Source: Polytrichum commune (lineage: Eukaryota; Streptophyta; Polytrichopsida; Polytrichales; Polytrichaceae). From it: DNA of 64,000 bases. The notes under the pieces are model-generated. The model saw only the letters and a list, made by a program, of their open reading frames with translations. It was not told the DNA's origin and searched no databases. How positions within the stretch are numbered: position 1 is the first letter of the stretch; each line of letters starts with the position of its first letter. Of the stretch, positions 9,540 to 21,969 are shown piece by piece. The translations under genes and the position numbers were made by a program. The stretch covers positions 26,972,001 through 27,036,000 of the forward strand of contig OX485803.1 of assembly GCA_950295325.1 (NCBI GenBank), written 5' to 3'.

Positions 9540-12500
9540 AGTCTTATGCAAATACTTGTATTTGAATGGTATAGTTATGTAGTGAAGACCAAACGTTAAC
9601 AAGACATGTGTTCAATGAGATTGGACTATGTGTTTAGAATGAGGGGCACCATTCTAGATTTAGTAGTTAACAAATTGGGAAGGAAACATGTAATAATTTA
9701 AAGTGAAAAAAAAAATCTTCACTTTAACTTCATATGATTTTTGCATCTCAACTTTGATTTTAAAACTTAAAACGACAATCTTTTAGTTCTCTTCTTGATT
9801 CACAAATGCTAATTAAGGTAGGAGCACCTTAAATTGAGAAGTTAAGATATTTGGCATACATGTGGTAGCTATATGGACAAAAAAAGATTATTCCCATGTA
9901 GGACTAAAACAACCATGTGTATTGGGATTAAATTTTTATGTTCCCCCCCCCCACTTTGAAATAAATACTAATTTTTGAAGTGAAAACTATGTTGACACCC
10001 AAAACCGTTAGGGAACCCTTATGTACATCTGATAAACATTTTCAAAATCAATATGTACTTATTATGCAATATTTCGAGGGCGTTGGTTTTGAGTGATGTT
10101 GTGGTTTAAGCTATTCCTACCTTAAGTAGGACAACTTCCAACGCCCAAGAGTGTACATGGAGTTTGAATTGTTTGTTGTAGGCCCGCATTCCTTAGTACC
10201 AAACTTGAGATCAACTGAGCGACCTGATTTGAATAATTTTGTTAAACAATAAAAGAAGCGTACAGAGAAGTCAAGCTGACGAGCGCAAAGGGGAGGGAAA
10301 AAATTTCTCTCGTTATGCATTTGCCCAGAAGTGACCAAGTGAAATGCATGAGCCGTGGACGCCAGGGGGCCTGGATGGACTCAGCCCAGTTCCGAGAAGT
10401 CATCAGCTCATTAGGGACTTATATATATATATATATATATATATACCAACCGGCAGATGATTTGCAGTTGGGTACATTCATGTAAAACATATTGGAACTA
10501 GGAATAGATACTAGGTGTCATGCATTAAGTTTGAACCAGTGCATGTATGGAATCCTATTAAGCGGCCATCTGGCAGTATCTTCACTGGCTCTGAAAAATA
10601 TGTAATCAACCGACACTCATCATTCATGCTGATGATTTAACTGCATGACGGATATGTATCTTTACCTTTAGTGTAGTACTACAGTCTAATCACAGAATAT
10701 CACGCTAATCTTATTATTGTTATCAGCGTCAGTGGTTTGTGTGACTCATGCAAACTTACAAGTCACAGTATTTTTGAAAGGATAGACTTGATGAGCTCCA
10801 CAGAAAATTTTCATCCAAAAAGGTGTGAGTAGTATCAATATGTTTGTGATGTTTAAAGGGTTAGTAAATCATTTTTAGAGATAATGTGACTTATGAAGGT
10901 TATTTGCACAAGAGATTTACCTAGTGACAGTTACATGCTTTGCTTTCAGATAGATTGACAGGCAGATTGATTCCATGTTGTTTTGGAAATTACAATTACA
11001 ACAAGAACACCAATTCACCAAGAAAGGCCATGTTCAAAGGTGATTGGGCCAGTGACATTACTTAATTAGTACATAATTTTGGACACATGGACAACAGAAG
11101 TAGAATATATTTTCATTTCTCAAAAGGCACACTTTGGAATTTTGTAGTCTTGGACTGCATTTAGGGTTTAAAGTAAAATCTTATGAGCCAACAAACAAAC
11201 TTGTAGGTACTTTTTGTTTGCTCGCAGCTTGTACTGATGGGAACTTCTGAGTCTTACAGTCTTCCCTCTCTAACACTTGCTCTTGGGAGCCCAACTCTTC
11301 AAAGCTTTTTCTTAAAAAGAAAAAGGAAAATATCAAACTGATGAGCTCATGAGCTGCTGATGCGCCCATAAAGGACTTAATTAGATAGTTGTCTAGCAGC
11401 TGCTACTGTAGCTTGTCATCCGGTCTCCTCTACCTGGTTATTAATAGTCCATACCTGTCGGTCGAAGTGGAGAGCACTTCAATCAGTTCTATGTACTTCT
11501 CTATGCACAAATCAATATATTTGGTTGTCAACTAGAGGTGTTTGGTTGCAATTTCTGGACAAATGGCAACAAAAAGCCATTGGTGGTCAACCAAACAAAT
11601 ATAACTATACAAATTTCTTGTTGTGAGTTCCAATAGACAAGTTGCACCGGATGTTTATAATAGATAAGTTTCTTCTAATGTGAGTAGACATATCCCTTCC
11701 TTTAACTTCAAATTTCTTTTTCACTCATGGGTAGAAATTGGGGGCTATGGATGAAATGTTATGTGCATGCCGGATAGAGAAACAATTGAAGTTCTCTCCA
11801 CTTGAATGAGCAATTGGTTATGTACTACATAACCGGCGAGAGGAGAAGGGAGGCTGCTACACATCCACCTAATCAAATTGTTTAGTATAAGACATTATAT
11901 ATGGTTTGCTGATCATGTGTATGAAATGTTCTCTAAGTTGATTAAGAGATGTTGGAGATGCTCTCCACTTGGATGATAGACTGGTTAAGGACAAACATTG
12001 CAATTCGATGGCTAGCTGCTTGATTGCTGAAATGGCATCTTTCTATGTGGGCTGCTGCTTAATATTCGGTCCTACCACGTGTTGGTCGGTGATCTGCTTG
12101 AGGCATATTTGAATACCAATCCAATGTGTAGCTGAAATTCCTAAATGTGTGCTAGACCGCTTGCACATGACCATAATTAATTGACCATATTGCTTGCATC
12201 TGAACTTGCACCTCAAGCCTCTTGCTGACAAACAATCTCCGACCTGTATACGTGGGACCTGTTAGGGCCTACCTACTGCGTCTAATAAGTATAGCCCGGG
12301 AAAGAGTGCAAGTTATTAGGTTCAGTGCAACAGGGTTTTTCCGGCACAAGTTCACAATATGTCGGAGAGCCATGCAGTGTCCAGAACGTCGTCTGAACCT
12401 GTTGACTTCATCTACTGTGCTGATGTCATGTGAGAAAATGTAGCAATTGACTAGATGAGGTTCACTGAACAGGTCCTTAACTATAATCCAAGCTATAGGG

Positions 12501-13225
12501 CACCTAATCCTCCCTGGACTAAATAGCTGAGCTATGGTCATGTGTAAATATGAGGTGGAAGAATAAATTTGGCTTGCATAACTATGTCACATGAATAACT
12601 TTGACATAGAACATTTGTGGCATGTAAACAATATTAATGATTTGACAACAGCCTGACGATTGAGGTTTGGGCCGCACTTAAATTACATTCAATATTCTTG
12701 AGGACCAGGAGGGTGTGGAATGGATCTGGAAATTTGATACTCATTCACTGGTTATAAACTTCTTTTGTAATCAAGAAGCATGCCTGTACTGGCTTAGTTC
12801 TGGAAATTCTATCATTGCTTCTAGAACAGGGGCGCCCATATTGATCACTAAAGAGATTATGCGCCAGATATGGAGAAGTAATAAGGTGGTGCAATTTTTT
12901 TCCATGTAGGAAGATAGATATCAAGAGGATTGCAAGAAAATTCAGTATTTGTATTCCTTAAATTGAAATTATTATGAAAATTTGAAGCCAAAATTTGGTT
13001 TGAACACATTATCAATGTCTAGAGTCTCCATAACCGATCATTCCTCTTCACTTTAGTACTCAAAACCAAGACATGTGTCATGGCACTATTGGTTCCTACC
13101 TAATCAAAATTCAGTCTTAGGTTGATTAAAATTCTAGTACCCTATGGATTGCTAATGGGGTCCCTATCAAGATTAAGCGCCTCTACTATAGTGGCCATCC
13201 CATGATTAAATGTTCCGGCCATGGA
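9540..13225. other. Intergenic; only a microsatellite recognised
   Basis: No supported gene. A TA dinucleotide run of about 12 units lies at 10421..10444. Short open frames in both strands look random. No terminal inverted repeats with target duplications were spotted. Confidence 0.4.
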
Positions 13226-13229
13226 GTAA

Positions 13230-13640
13230 GGTTGAGGCATCCATAGTTGACCATGTTCATTTAACCCTTCACTAGGATCATGTAAATGCTAACATAGATG
13301 AGATCTATATATTTTTAGACAAACGGAGTTGACGTTTATGTGATGGCAGCTTGTGATTGACTACCCTCATAAGAGATTTGATAATTATTGTAGCCAAGCA
13401 TTAGCATTCAGATGAGTGGTTATGGATTAACCTATAGATCGACTATATGTTACCATAACTTTACCACTTCAAAATTTGTAACAATTTCCATGTTCGTGAA
13501 AAAAGAAAGAAAGAAATAGCATTCTCCTTAAAATTTGTTTCTCTGCGCAAGGAAAATAATTCCCTGCTAATACTCCTAAATAGATGCAAACTCTCTTAAT
13601 TTTATCGTTTTAGTTGCCTCAACCTTAAATTGGCCTTGAT
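13230..13640 (+). repeat. Dispersed repeat also present inverted near 26 to 27.3 kb
   Basis: The part around 13440..13640 matches the reverse complement of about 26080..26240 (shared blocks GCATTCTCCTTA and GCCTCAACCTTA). The part around 13230..13440 matches the reverse complement of about 27100..27310. The two parts therefore belong to one longer repeat whose second copy has been interrupted. Family unknown. Confidence 0.5.
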
Positions 13641-13644
13641 CTAG

Positions 13645-15033
13645 TACCCTTGATCTGGTCATTTCGTGCTTCAGTAACTCACAATGCACAATATTCCAAG
13701 GCAAGGGACACAGTAGTTCATGTTGGAGATTCTTGGTGAGACTTGAAATACATGGATATGCGTGTGTCCAAGGACCCACATAGATCCATTAGAATTAAGG
13801 CGAAGGCCCACAACTTCAGATGTGTTCTACAAGATGTCACAAACAACTCTCATGAGTCCTTGTAAACTAAATGCGCGCTGTAAATCATGAGTAAAGCACA
13901 TAGACTTATTACATATTAGGTGAGCATATGTATGCAAGTATACATATAATACATATATCTTCCTTAAAATTCACACAGGCTGCAGCTAGCCATGGGTGTG
14001 CCATCGTGTCTAATTAATTTGTGGGCGAAACCTTGTGACATTGTTGAGCTGGATACAGGAACTTGTATAAATCCACCCTCTCCTACAATTAACGTCGCTG
14101 TGCTTTCTTAATCAAGCCTGAATATGAACTAGCATAGATGGCTAAGCTAATCTTTGAAGTCTGGGATGTTTATGATCTGCCTGCAGCTGAATGAAGGGAT
14201 TAACTTGGGAGCATCTGAAGCTACGGGCATATTGATGTCGAGGATGCTTCACATCCACTCCATGTCGATTTGATCACAAAGAGAAAGATGCCATGACCCA
14301 CGGCATCCTGGTACATCAAATCAACCCACATCCTGACTTGCCTGCTTGGTGCTGTTGATCCGAAAGGATCATAAGTGATCAGTTTCCGCAGAATTCTTCG
14401 ATGGGTTGCGGCAAGTGATCGCGTGGAAATAGTACTGATAACCCCACAAGGAACTTTTGCCAATTTACCACCTATGATGGAAACATGTGATAAAGTGGTA
14501 AGAACCTGGTGAATGGGCCTTCCAAATGCTTGCGGCTCCGGCGAAACAAATTCATGTGGCATGCATGCATACATGCCTGCACATGTAGTGGCAATCCGGC
14601 TTGCGAAAGCCTTCGTGAATTCCGACCGCATCACATGTGATGAATCCGATGACATGCACGAGGACTATCACCGGAATTCGTGAAGCAAAAAACTGCTCCC
14701 GGAAATTGGCAGATGTCGACACGCTCAAGGAAGACGACTCGAATTCATTGAACTCCAAAGAATCTCCCTGATCAGCCAGTGGGCCAGCACACAAGGGCCC
14801 TAAAGTTTATCAACCTTGTCCCAGTATCTAGGATACATGTACATGCTACCACTGATGAAAGCGGTACATCTACCAATATCCTAGATATTCTAGATATTGG
14901 GATAAACGCAATGATGAGGCTTTCGTAGGCCCCTGTGGTTCCACCAATTCAATCAATTTTGTGCAAACTTGGAACAAGAGACTGATCAGCAGCATGTCGA
15001 TGATGTTGTTGCAACATGCATAGTTCGCTTGGG
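13645..15033. other. Intergenic; no recognisable gene
   Basis: Minus-strand frames of up to about 144 codons occur at 14221..14794, but they contain no known domain and no support from splice signals. The 14.2-14.8 kb part is richer in GC and in GAATTC sites than its flanks. I cannot say what it is. Confidence 0.35.
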
Positions 15034-15384
15034 TCATGGACTGAGATTCAAGTCCAGGAAGGTGAAGTTGCCTCCAGCAGCCGACAAGTACAAGCTCAAT
15101 GTGTAATAGTGAGCATACAACAGCCAGGCATCCCCCACAGACCACACAAGAACCAACACAAGCAGGAAGAGGGAGGCAATGTACGCCTTCACCATCACGG
15201 ACAGGACCTCGCTCTGGGAGTCGAAGTGCCTCGCAAACTTCTTCATCTCCAGAATCAGCTCCTTGCTGCCTATCATGGGTTGGGATGGAAGGTACTCCCG
15301 GGAGCAGTAAATCAGGAATGCAGAAGCTATTGCAGCAGCACACAACAGGATCCCAAAAATGATAACTGCTTCCATGAACTCCAT
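15034..15384 (-). CDS. Small two-span membrane protein of unknown function
   Basis: The frame begins with ATG at 15382..15384 and codes for 116 residues in one exon. Residues 6-27 and 65-83 are hydrophobic and should cross the membrane, separated by a charged loop (about 28-62) containing KELILEMKKFARHFDSQSE. The second span runs into the striking VWSVGDAW (80-87). A second ATG at codon 4 is an alternative start. I do not recognise the family. Support that it is a real gene comes from a diverged paralogue at 32830..33590, which conserves KAYI, the leucine-rich span and VWSVGDAW. The 5' flank consists of a ~240-bp repeat in about three copies, each with AT-rich TATA-like sequence pointing toward this gene. 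Confidence 0.6.
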   Translation of the reverse strand: MEFMEAVIIFGILLCAAAIASAFLIYCSREYLPSQPMIGSKELILEMKKFARHFDSQSEVLSVMVKAYIASLFLLVLVLVWSVGDAWLLYAHYYTLSLYLSAAGGNFTFLDLNLSP

Positions 15385-15439
15385 ACTGAGGGTAACTGAC
15401 CTTGTCTAAGTATATATCCAACAAATGATAACCTCACAA

Positions 15440-16125
15440 GATCAACCACAACACTAACTTGTTGCATGCAAAGATCAGTAGGCTGATATATACTTAGTGG
15501 AGGATTCTGAATCTAAAACGCTGCCTGGTTGCAATGGAGAAAAAGTTCTTGACAACAGATCAAGAGCTTTCAGGAGAACCTGGATTCAACCATTACAGGA
15601 GGGCTGGTGAGCCTGGTGGGTCATATATAAGCTATAAAAATATCTATCTCCTCGCAAGAAGAATCACAACAACACGACAAACCCGGCTGCTGCACTAACT
15701 TGTTGCAATGATCAGTTCTACTAGGCTGCTTGCTTCAGTGGACAATTCTGCTGCTTAAGGAGAAGTTCTGGACAACCGATGGAAATGTTTTAGGAGAAGC
15801 TAGCTGGATTCAAATTTTACAGAAATTGTTTGCTGAGAGTGGGGTTATAAGCTACAACAGGAAGATCTCCCACAAGATGATCGATCAAGAATCACAACAA
15901 AGCCAAAAACGGGCCAAAAACTCGGCTGCTCTATTTTCAAGTTGCATGCAATGATCACTACCAGGCTAGTACTCGGGGAGGAGGGATTGTGAATCCAAAC
16001 TGCTGCTTTGATGCGATGGAGAAGCTCTTGACAACAGATGAGATGCTTTTAGGAGAAGCTGGACTGGATCATTGCAGAGGGCAGATCGTGAGGGTGGGTC
16101 ATAAACTATAACAATATTGGGCGTG
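15440..16125. repeat. Promoter-side tandem repeat, about 2.8 copies of ~240 bp
   Basis: Anchor words recur with a spacing of about 240 bp. GTTGCA-type anchors start at 15461, 15702 and 15941. The line (CTT)GACAACAGAT, then TTTNAGGAGAA, then GGATT-type sequence appears in each unit, and a GGGTCATA(T)ATAA(G)CTATAA block closes units one and three, with a decayed version in unit two. The array starts about 55 bp upstream of the minus-strand membrane protein gene. Confidence 0.75.
15620..15632 (-). promoter_or_regulatory. TATA-like element in the first upstream repeat unit
   Basis: On the minus strand the sequence reads TTATATATGAC, about 240 bp upstream of the ATG at 15384. Related AT-rich words occupy the same place in the other two repeat units. 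It is a plausible core promoter but is not shown to be used. Confidence 0.25.
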
Positions 16126-16216
16126 TAGGCTGTTGCTGCTGCTGCTAGTAGTTAGCTGGGACACGTTGATGATTGTCGATGACAGGCACTTGAAAGTTGA
16201 ACTCACTTGTTGCAGA

Positions 16217-16560
16217 TATTCCCTCCTGTGCAAGTTGCTCAAGATCTTGGGGGCCAGGGGATTTGGGTACCAGCAAGTTGCTGCTCGGGGACCGGCCAAG
16301 GGAGGTGAACCAGCCATGAAGGTCCAGGAGCTGAGGCTAGAACTGTTGCAGACTGTAGTGCAGGTATGTAGCCACATAGCTTGCCTGTAGTAATGTGACT
16401 TGCAGCAAAGGAGCTGCAGTAAGTACAAGCTACAGGTTGAAGCTATGTAGTCTACAATATATATATTTATATTGTAGGTGGGCGATGTCAACAACTTTAC
16501 CTCCATGAAGCCCACATCAAAAGCACATCCTCCTCCGACAGGCCGGGCCTGGTGAATATT
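16217..16560 (+). other. Possible two-exon gene fragment, unknown product
   Basis: A stretch after an acceptor-like TTGTTGCAG (about 16217) stays open through AMKVQELRLELLQTVVQ and ends in a strong donor, CAG|GTATGT (cut near 16363). A TATTGTAG acceptor follows near 16478. Joining these keeps the frame open for about 27 more codons to a stop near 16554. The family is not recognised and the upstream start is not seen. It could be a relic or chance. Confidence 0.2.
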
Positions 16561-17194
16561 TCTGCCATCCGAGCTGTGCCATTGGAGGTGGGCAAGGTAC
16601 GGAAGGGAGTTCCACTTTATTATTCTATTTCACATGGACAGTAACTTAATACCTACTACACCATTTCTGGTGTTTTGTGCCATGTACACTATTTGCAAAG
16701 GGCGTAAATTAGATGCCTTCAGATCTCAAAGTGTCACGTCTGTTAATTGTCAATATGATATTTTTTTTTACATAAAGTAACTTTTTTTAATGAAAATCTA
16801 TTTACATTATGATATTTAGCATAACACATTGGGGTATTGAGATAATAATTTTGCATTTTAGTGTGGAAGATGGAGGTACTATTGAGTATACTAATAGCAA
16901 GTGTCATGTGTTTACATTTTAGTATGCAACATGAATATATTGTTGAGCGTACAAATGTCAAGTGTCATTTGTGTACATTGTAGTCAACGTGTAGACCAAT
17001 GTGTAACATTAGCATATTACACCTCATAATGTTATTGAACATACATGACAAGATATTAGTAAGCGCACTTGAACACCAACTGTCATGAGGTGACACTAGT
17101 GATGAAATTATTGGTCATTAGTGTAACCTAGCAAACGCCTCAAAGTAGAGTAAGTGACACTATTACTCATGTGACACTAAATACCATAAACAAT

Positions 17195-17805
17195 GTACAC
17201 AATTTTGTCTAATTATTGTGGGTTGCCATTTGGAATTACATGTTGCTATAACATTTTATTGAGAGTATCATTTTTTTTACCCAAATAACATAAGTACATT
17301 AAATATGGTATGTAGTGTCACCAATTCTAATTGTCTTACTCAATACTATGTGTAAACCACGGTGTAGTGTCACCAACACTAAATGCTAACCCAACATTAT
17401 TTGTCATTCCTTGTAAAACTTTTGAAAAATTATAGATTTACAGTGCTGCAATTACTATCACTTACCAAGTGTTTTTTAATCCAAATTTCAATCATCCATG
17501 ACAATATTTCATCACAAGTTGCTGACAAGAAAAGGTAGGGGTTCGCCCAATGGATGAACTCATCCATCATCCGTCCATGATAATATTTGTAAACTATTCA
17601 TAAGAAGTGTCATCCAAAAAGTTACCATAGTGACATAAAATACCATATGACACTAAATATCATTTATAGTGTAGTTAGTATGCACACCAAAGAATTTGAT
17701 AACTTTGTTGGTAAAGAAAATGATGTGGATAAAAAGTTATAGCAACATGTAACTCCGAGTGGTAACCACACTAATTAAACAAAATAGTGTAGTTGTCTAC
17801 GGAAT
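17195..17805. mobile_element. Long MITE (ACTACACT family), fullest copy in the window
   Basis: The left end (ACAATTTTGTCTAATTATTG, then GGGTTGCCATTTGG) and the right end read in reverse (CTACACTATTTTGTTTAATT, then AGTGTGGTTACCA) form long inverted repeats of the same kind as the short element at 3405..3633. The inside contains further copies of CACTAAATATC-type words and the ATCATCCATGA block. No ORF of note is present. Confidence 0.6.
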
Positions 17806-17889
17806 CCTTAGCTTCGAGTAGCCCACGGGGATTAGCTAGGGTTACACTCATCCATTATGAAGGTGAAATTGTCATGCACTATTTCATAG

Positions 17890-18725
17890 CTTGTAAATGC
17901 CTTATTGTAGAGAATTTGACTTTGGAACTAGCATCAAAAACCTCGAACTAGTTTCATGGAGTTTTGGTTGGAATAAATTGACCTTCAATCTTATAGGGGA
18001 TTTGATTCTCCTAAGAGCTCCTTCATCCAAAATGGATGAGTTTACATGGATGCCACAAACCCCAAACCCAAGGGCACAGGGAATTGCCAAAACGTTTCAG
18101 TGAGGTCTGAATCGGTGCAAGCCAGCTGTGATACATTAGGTTGCTTCTCTTTAAGTTGGGTGGTGGAATCACATGACAATTTTCCATTGGTGAAGAAAAT
18201 GAGACACTTCACAGAACAACTCCGTGACCCCAGCTGTACTCAAAAAAATTTGTAGGGCTAAGACCATGACTTGAGTGGTCACATGCCCCAACCCCCCAAC
18301 CCCGAGAAAAAGGAGTTTTCGTATACTCGTACTTGTAAATTTAGCATGTGACTGCAAGTGGGCTAGTTGCCAACTATGAACTTGGCACTGCAATTTGGAC
18401 TAAGTCATGCACATGCAAAGCAATTAAATGCAGTAGCATGGGATCGCCAGAGATATATATTCATGAGAGTTGACGTGAAGATGCCAGTTTTTGTTCACGA
18501 TTCCAAGAAAGTGCAAATTGGATCACTGCAATTGGATCTGTAAGTCTAGATGTTACTAATTTGTCACATCAGCTTTCATTTCTTTCCTTCTTTTAGTATT
18601 TGTTCCATGTCTGAAAACCCAAGATTTGATCCTCTGTAAGTTCTTTTACCTCAAATGGGGACATAGGTATAAACAGCCTCCTTCACGAAGCCCTCATGAA
18701 GTGGACTAAACTGAAACACTACTCA
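17890..18725. other. Intergenic; no recognisable gene
   Basis: Short open frames exist in both strands around 17900..18400 but overlap each other and show no domain. Nothing else was seen. Confidence 0.35.
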
Positions 18726-18730
18726 TCTCA

Positions 18731-18965
18731 AATTGTCATCAACACACTAAATATTGTAGTAGTGTCACTTAGCATGAAATCCTATAAATATTTATTGTAC
18801 ATCTCATTTTTACCAACAACGGTCAAATTGGTTATTTGGACATTATAGAACATTAACATCTTTACTTGATAAAAATTTACATTAATGTTATAAATATATA
18901 AAATTGTGTAACTTCGAACAGTAAGAGAGTTAGTGACACTAAATATCATATTAATGTACTTTTTA
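18731..18965. mobile_element. MITE copy (ACTACACT family, second subtype)
   Basis: It shares GGTCAAATTGGTTATTTGGA, CATTATAGAACATTAA and CTTTACTTG blocks with 23337..23570, and CACTAAATAT words at both ends. It is non-coding. Confidence 0.5.
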
Positions 18966-19771
18966 TTGTCCTATATTAATTGTCTATACAATGAATTATC
19001 GCCCATCTATTTTCCTCCTCATTTAGCCTCGTTGAAAGCATCTTTGAGGCTTGCCAAATCATAGATGTGTGTATTTATTAGAAATATCAAGAATCTTTGG
19101 GGATTAGAGGTGGAGATTGAATTTGTGGGTTCCATCATCTTTGGGATTAAATTGTTGGAATTTTAAATATTGTTACAAACACATGTGGCCACCCAACTTC
19201 TTAGTGCAATCACATTGGTATTTAGTGATGAACATTGTTGGGTGCCAATTCAAGAAGGCATGTAAGAAATAAGAAGTCAGATTGAAACTTTCAAGTTCCC
19301 ATGTCCGGCTAATCTCCTAAGCCTGTGACAAGCATAGGACTCATGTAGGCCAACTTGGATATATACTATCATTATCCTATGCTTGTTACTATCTATAATA
19401 GTGTGTGATGTGACAAATACTGATAATAGAGGGCCAAGGCACATTGTTCTTGATGGTTGGGGCTCACCTCATTAATGTTGCTCACCAAGAATTAAACTAG
19501 AATATTGTTATGCTAAATGATATATAAAACTAGGCCAATTCAATGATGTGTGTGCCTGATCTCACATTAGGGTGGGTTTACAATGTACATAAGGTTCCAA
19601 GACCAAGAGACTCCAAAATTGAGAGATCTTATTGTTTGAGAGAAAATTTTGAACTCAAAAGAGTATCAACTAGGGTTTGGGTCCAAGGTAAAAATATAAT
19701 GAAGTGGTGCTCATGTGACATCACTTCCTGCCAAATATTGTGCATGTTCCAAGAACATACTCCTCCTAGTG

Positions 19772-20078
19772 TAAGGAACCAATCTTCAAACTTCAGTCCG
19801 ATCTTAAGTCTGAAAATTTAATGTCCACTAAAGTAGGGATGCAAGGGGATCGGTACCCAAGATGCAAGGTCACGATTTTGAAAGTGAACTTGATGGAATC
19901 ATTGAGGTGGCATGTGACTTTGCATAAGGAACCAATCTTCAATCTTCAATCCGATCTTAAGTTCGAAAATTTAATGTCCACTAAGGTAGGGATGCAAGGG
20001 GGTCGGTACCCAAGATGCAAGGTCATGATTTTGAAAGTGAACTTGATGGAATCATTGAGGTGGCCATGTGACTTTGCG
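19772..20078 (+). repeat. Tandem duplication, two copies of 153 bp
   Basis: Copies begin at 19772 and 19925 and are nearly identical (both contain TAAGGAACCAATCTTCAA, GTAGGGATGCAAGGGG and TTGATGGAATCATTGAGG). The downstream flank (to about 20130) matches the reverse complement of about 26676..26800, so the duplication lies inside a larger dispersed repeat. Confidence 0.85.
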
Positions 20079-20324
20079 CACCATTACTAGTTGGGCTTTG
20101 ACCTAGCTTGATTCTAGTACTCAGATCTACACGAATGCCTCAATGTAGATGCTACAGCGTTGCTCCAATCGTCCTCATTGGGGTTGCTATGACTAGCAAA
20201 CACTGAGCATGGATGAAACTCTGGACAGCAATGGATCCACTTTGCTTTCATAAAATTCAGAATTACCTTCACTAGAGGCCGAATCGTGCACAGAGGAGTT
20301 TTGACCTAACATTTAGTGATCATG

Positions 20325-20830
20325 AGGGCGCTCAAAGTGCATTGAGCCCGATGACCTTCGGAGCCCATCAGCGTGGCAACCGAACTTCAATCCCACTTGC
20401 CCGGTTAGAATAAGAATTTTGATCTGGATCAGACTTCCAGTAATTGAGGACAACTCCTTCATATACCTCCCCACATTCGTACAAGAACTAGGAGAAGTAG
20501 TCTGGGCTGGCCTAGAAGCTGAATACCTCAAAAAAGTTTCCACAACCAGAATGTGTATGCCGGCCCTTTCCGGTTGAGAATCTTTAAAATTTTCCCTGCT
20601 CTCTAATGTTGTCAATCGCTCACTTAGGTCAGCTATACGAGCAGATCCTAGAGTACGAGAATATCCCAAATCAGTGTTGCAAATGCCATCAATTGGGTCA
20701 CACCGAAACTAACTGCAGTCAGAATCCTTTCTCTGCATCCTTGCAGACAAGGCACGTTCAGCTCAAACTGAGGCCAGGCCCCAACCACTTACTGGAACCA
20801 GAATTGCACCCCTGCAGGAATGAGTGAAGC
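20325..20830 (+). pseudogene. Broken LINE-type ORF1 (DUF4283-like region plus CCHC zinc knuckle)
   Basis: A frame from about 20345 reads WQPNFNPT, ILIWIRLP, then a LGEVVWAG-type stretch, typical of the RNA-binding ORF1/gag-like proteins of plant LINE elements, and hits a TGA at 20576. In another frame the zinc knuckle CCKCHQLGHTETNC (C-x2-C-x4-H-x4-C) follows near 20680, preceded by LEYENIPNQ. At least one stop and one frameshift separate the two. No reverse transcriptase was found downstream. Confidence 0.65.
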
Positions 20831-21380
20831 AGCCACAACCACGGGGAAGGAGACATAATTAGGCGGAGAGATAATCCCAGCTAAAGAGAGCTCCAACACC
20901 AATATGGCCCAACCAAATAATCCCGAGGCATGTAGACAAAGAGAGCTTCAGCCCCCACTGCATGCACAGACCGGCCTTCATACAGCCATGAAACAGACAG
21001 AGGAGGGTGAACTCCACTCTCTAACACCAACCACCCAACTTGGAGAAGGTTGGATAGACGTCCCATAATATGCGAAAGATTGCACCCACTCTGGATAGAC
21101 ACAATAGAGAGACACCACGGGGGACCAAACGAGTCACGGAATCAACAAGTGATTGAAGAAGCATGCTGGGATTCTCCTGGCTTTGACAACACACCTCTAG
21201 AAGGTCAAAAAACTCGAAGTGTGGCTAATAATTTGGAAAAAAGAGAGTAACAACTGCCTCCTCCTGACCAAAGTAGGAGGCGAACTAGCAATAGTTTACG
21301 TAAAATTCCCGCGATAGGAATCATACCCAGAGCAGGATATTAAGGACGACATTTTCAGAACCAAACTTCTCCGAAATTTG

Positions 21381-21719
21381 ATGACAAAAGATCGGATCAG
21401 GAGCCAACATCATCTAGAGGATGGATTGGCAATTTGCACAGTGGACAACCCGATGGGAGGGGGGAGGAGCTTAATATTGCGTGCCACTTCCTTATCTTTT
21501 TGTGATATCTCCGGGAAAGCACGAGAATTCTACCACAATGAAACTCTCTTCATGTGGACAGAAGGGTTTAACGTGACAGTGCTAGCTTACTCGGAATGGG
21601 AACTCGCGAATGATGATCGATTCCCGTTCCAAATGCTTGAGGTAGCTTGGAAACACTACCTAAGCACGGAAGCAATCCCACGAGAAGATTCGGCAACCAC
21701 CACGACCAATGCAAAGTGA
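21381..21719 (+). other. Open frame of 112 codons, unknown
   Basis: The frame starts at an ATG and encodes a mixed, non-repetitive protein with a tryptophan-rich part (ELANDDRFPFQMLEVAWKH). It lies 550 bp downstream of the LINE-like zinc knuckle on the same strand and may be more of the same decayed element. No family recognised. Confidence 0.25.
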
Positions 21720-21969
21720 GAAGGCATTGGAGCTCGGGTCACCAATCCAGCCACGTCGTCCAAAGCGACAAGCACCGGAATCAACTTGGAAGGAGTGGAG
21801 GACACAAAACTCACACCATTTCCAGAAATTTGATATGCAAGACCATCAGAATGCACCAACGAAGGCACTCTAACTCATGGAGTGAGGAGCTTATTTGGGT
21901 GACATTGGGAGACATCGTTTGCATGAGAGTGTTGGCGGGTAACTTAAGTTGGCCTAGCACCAACTAAAG

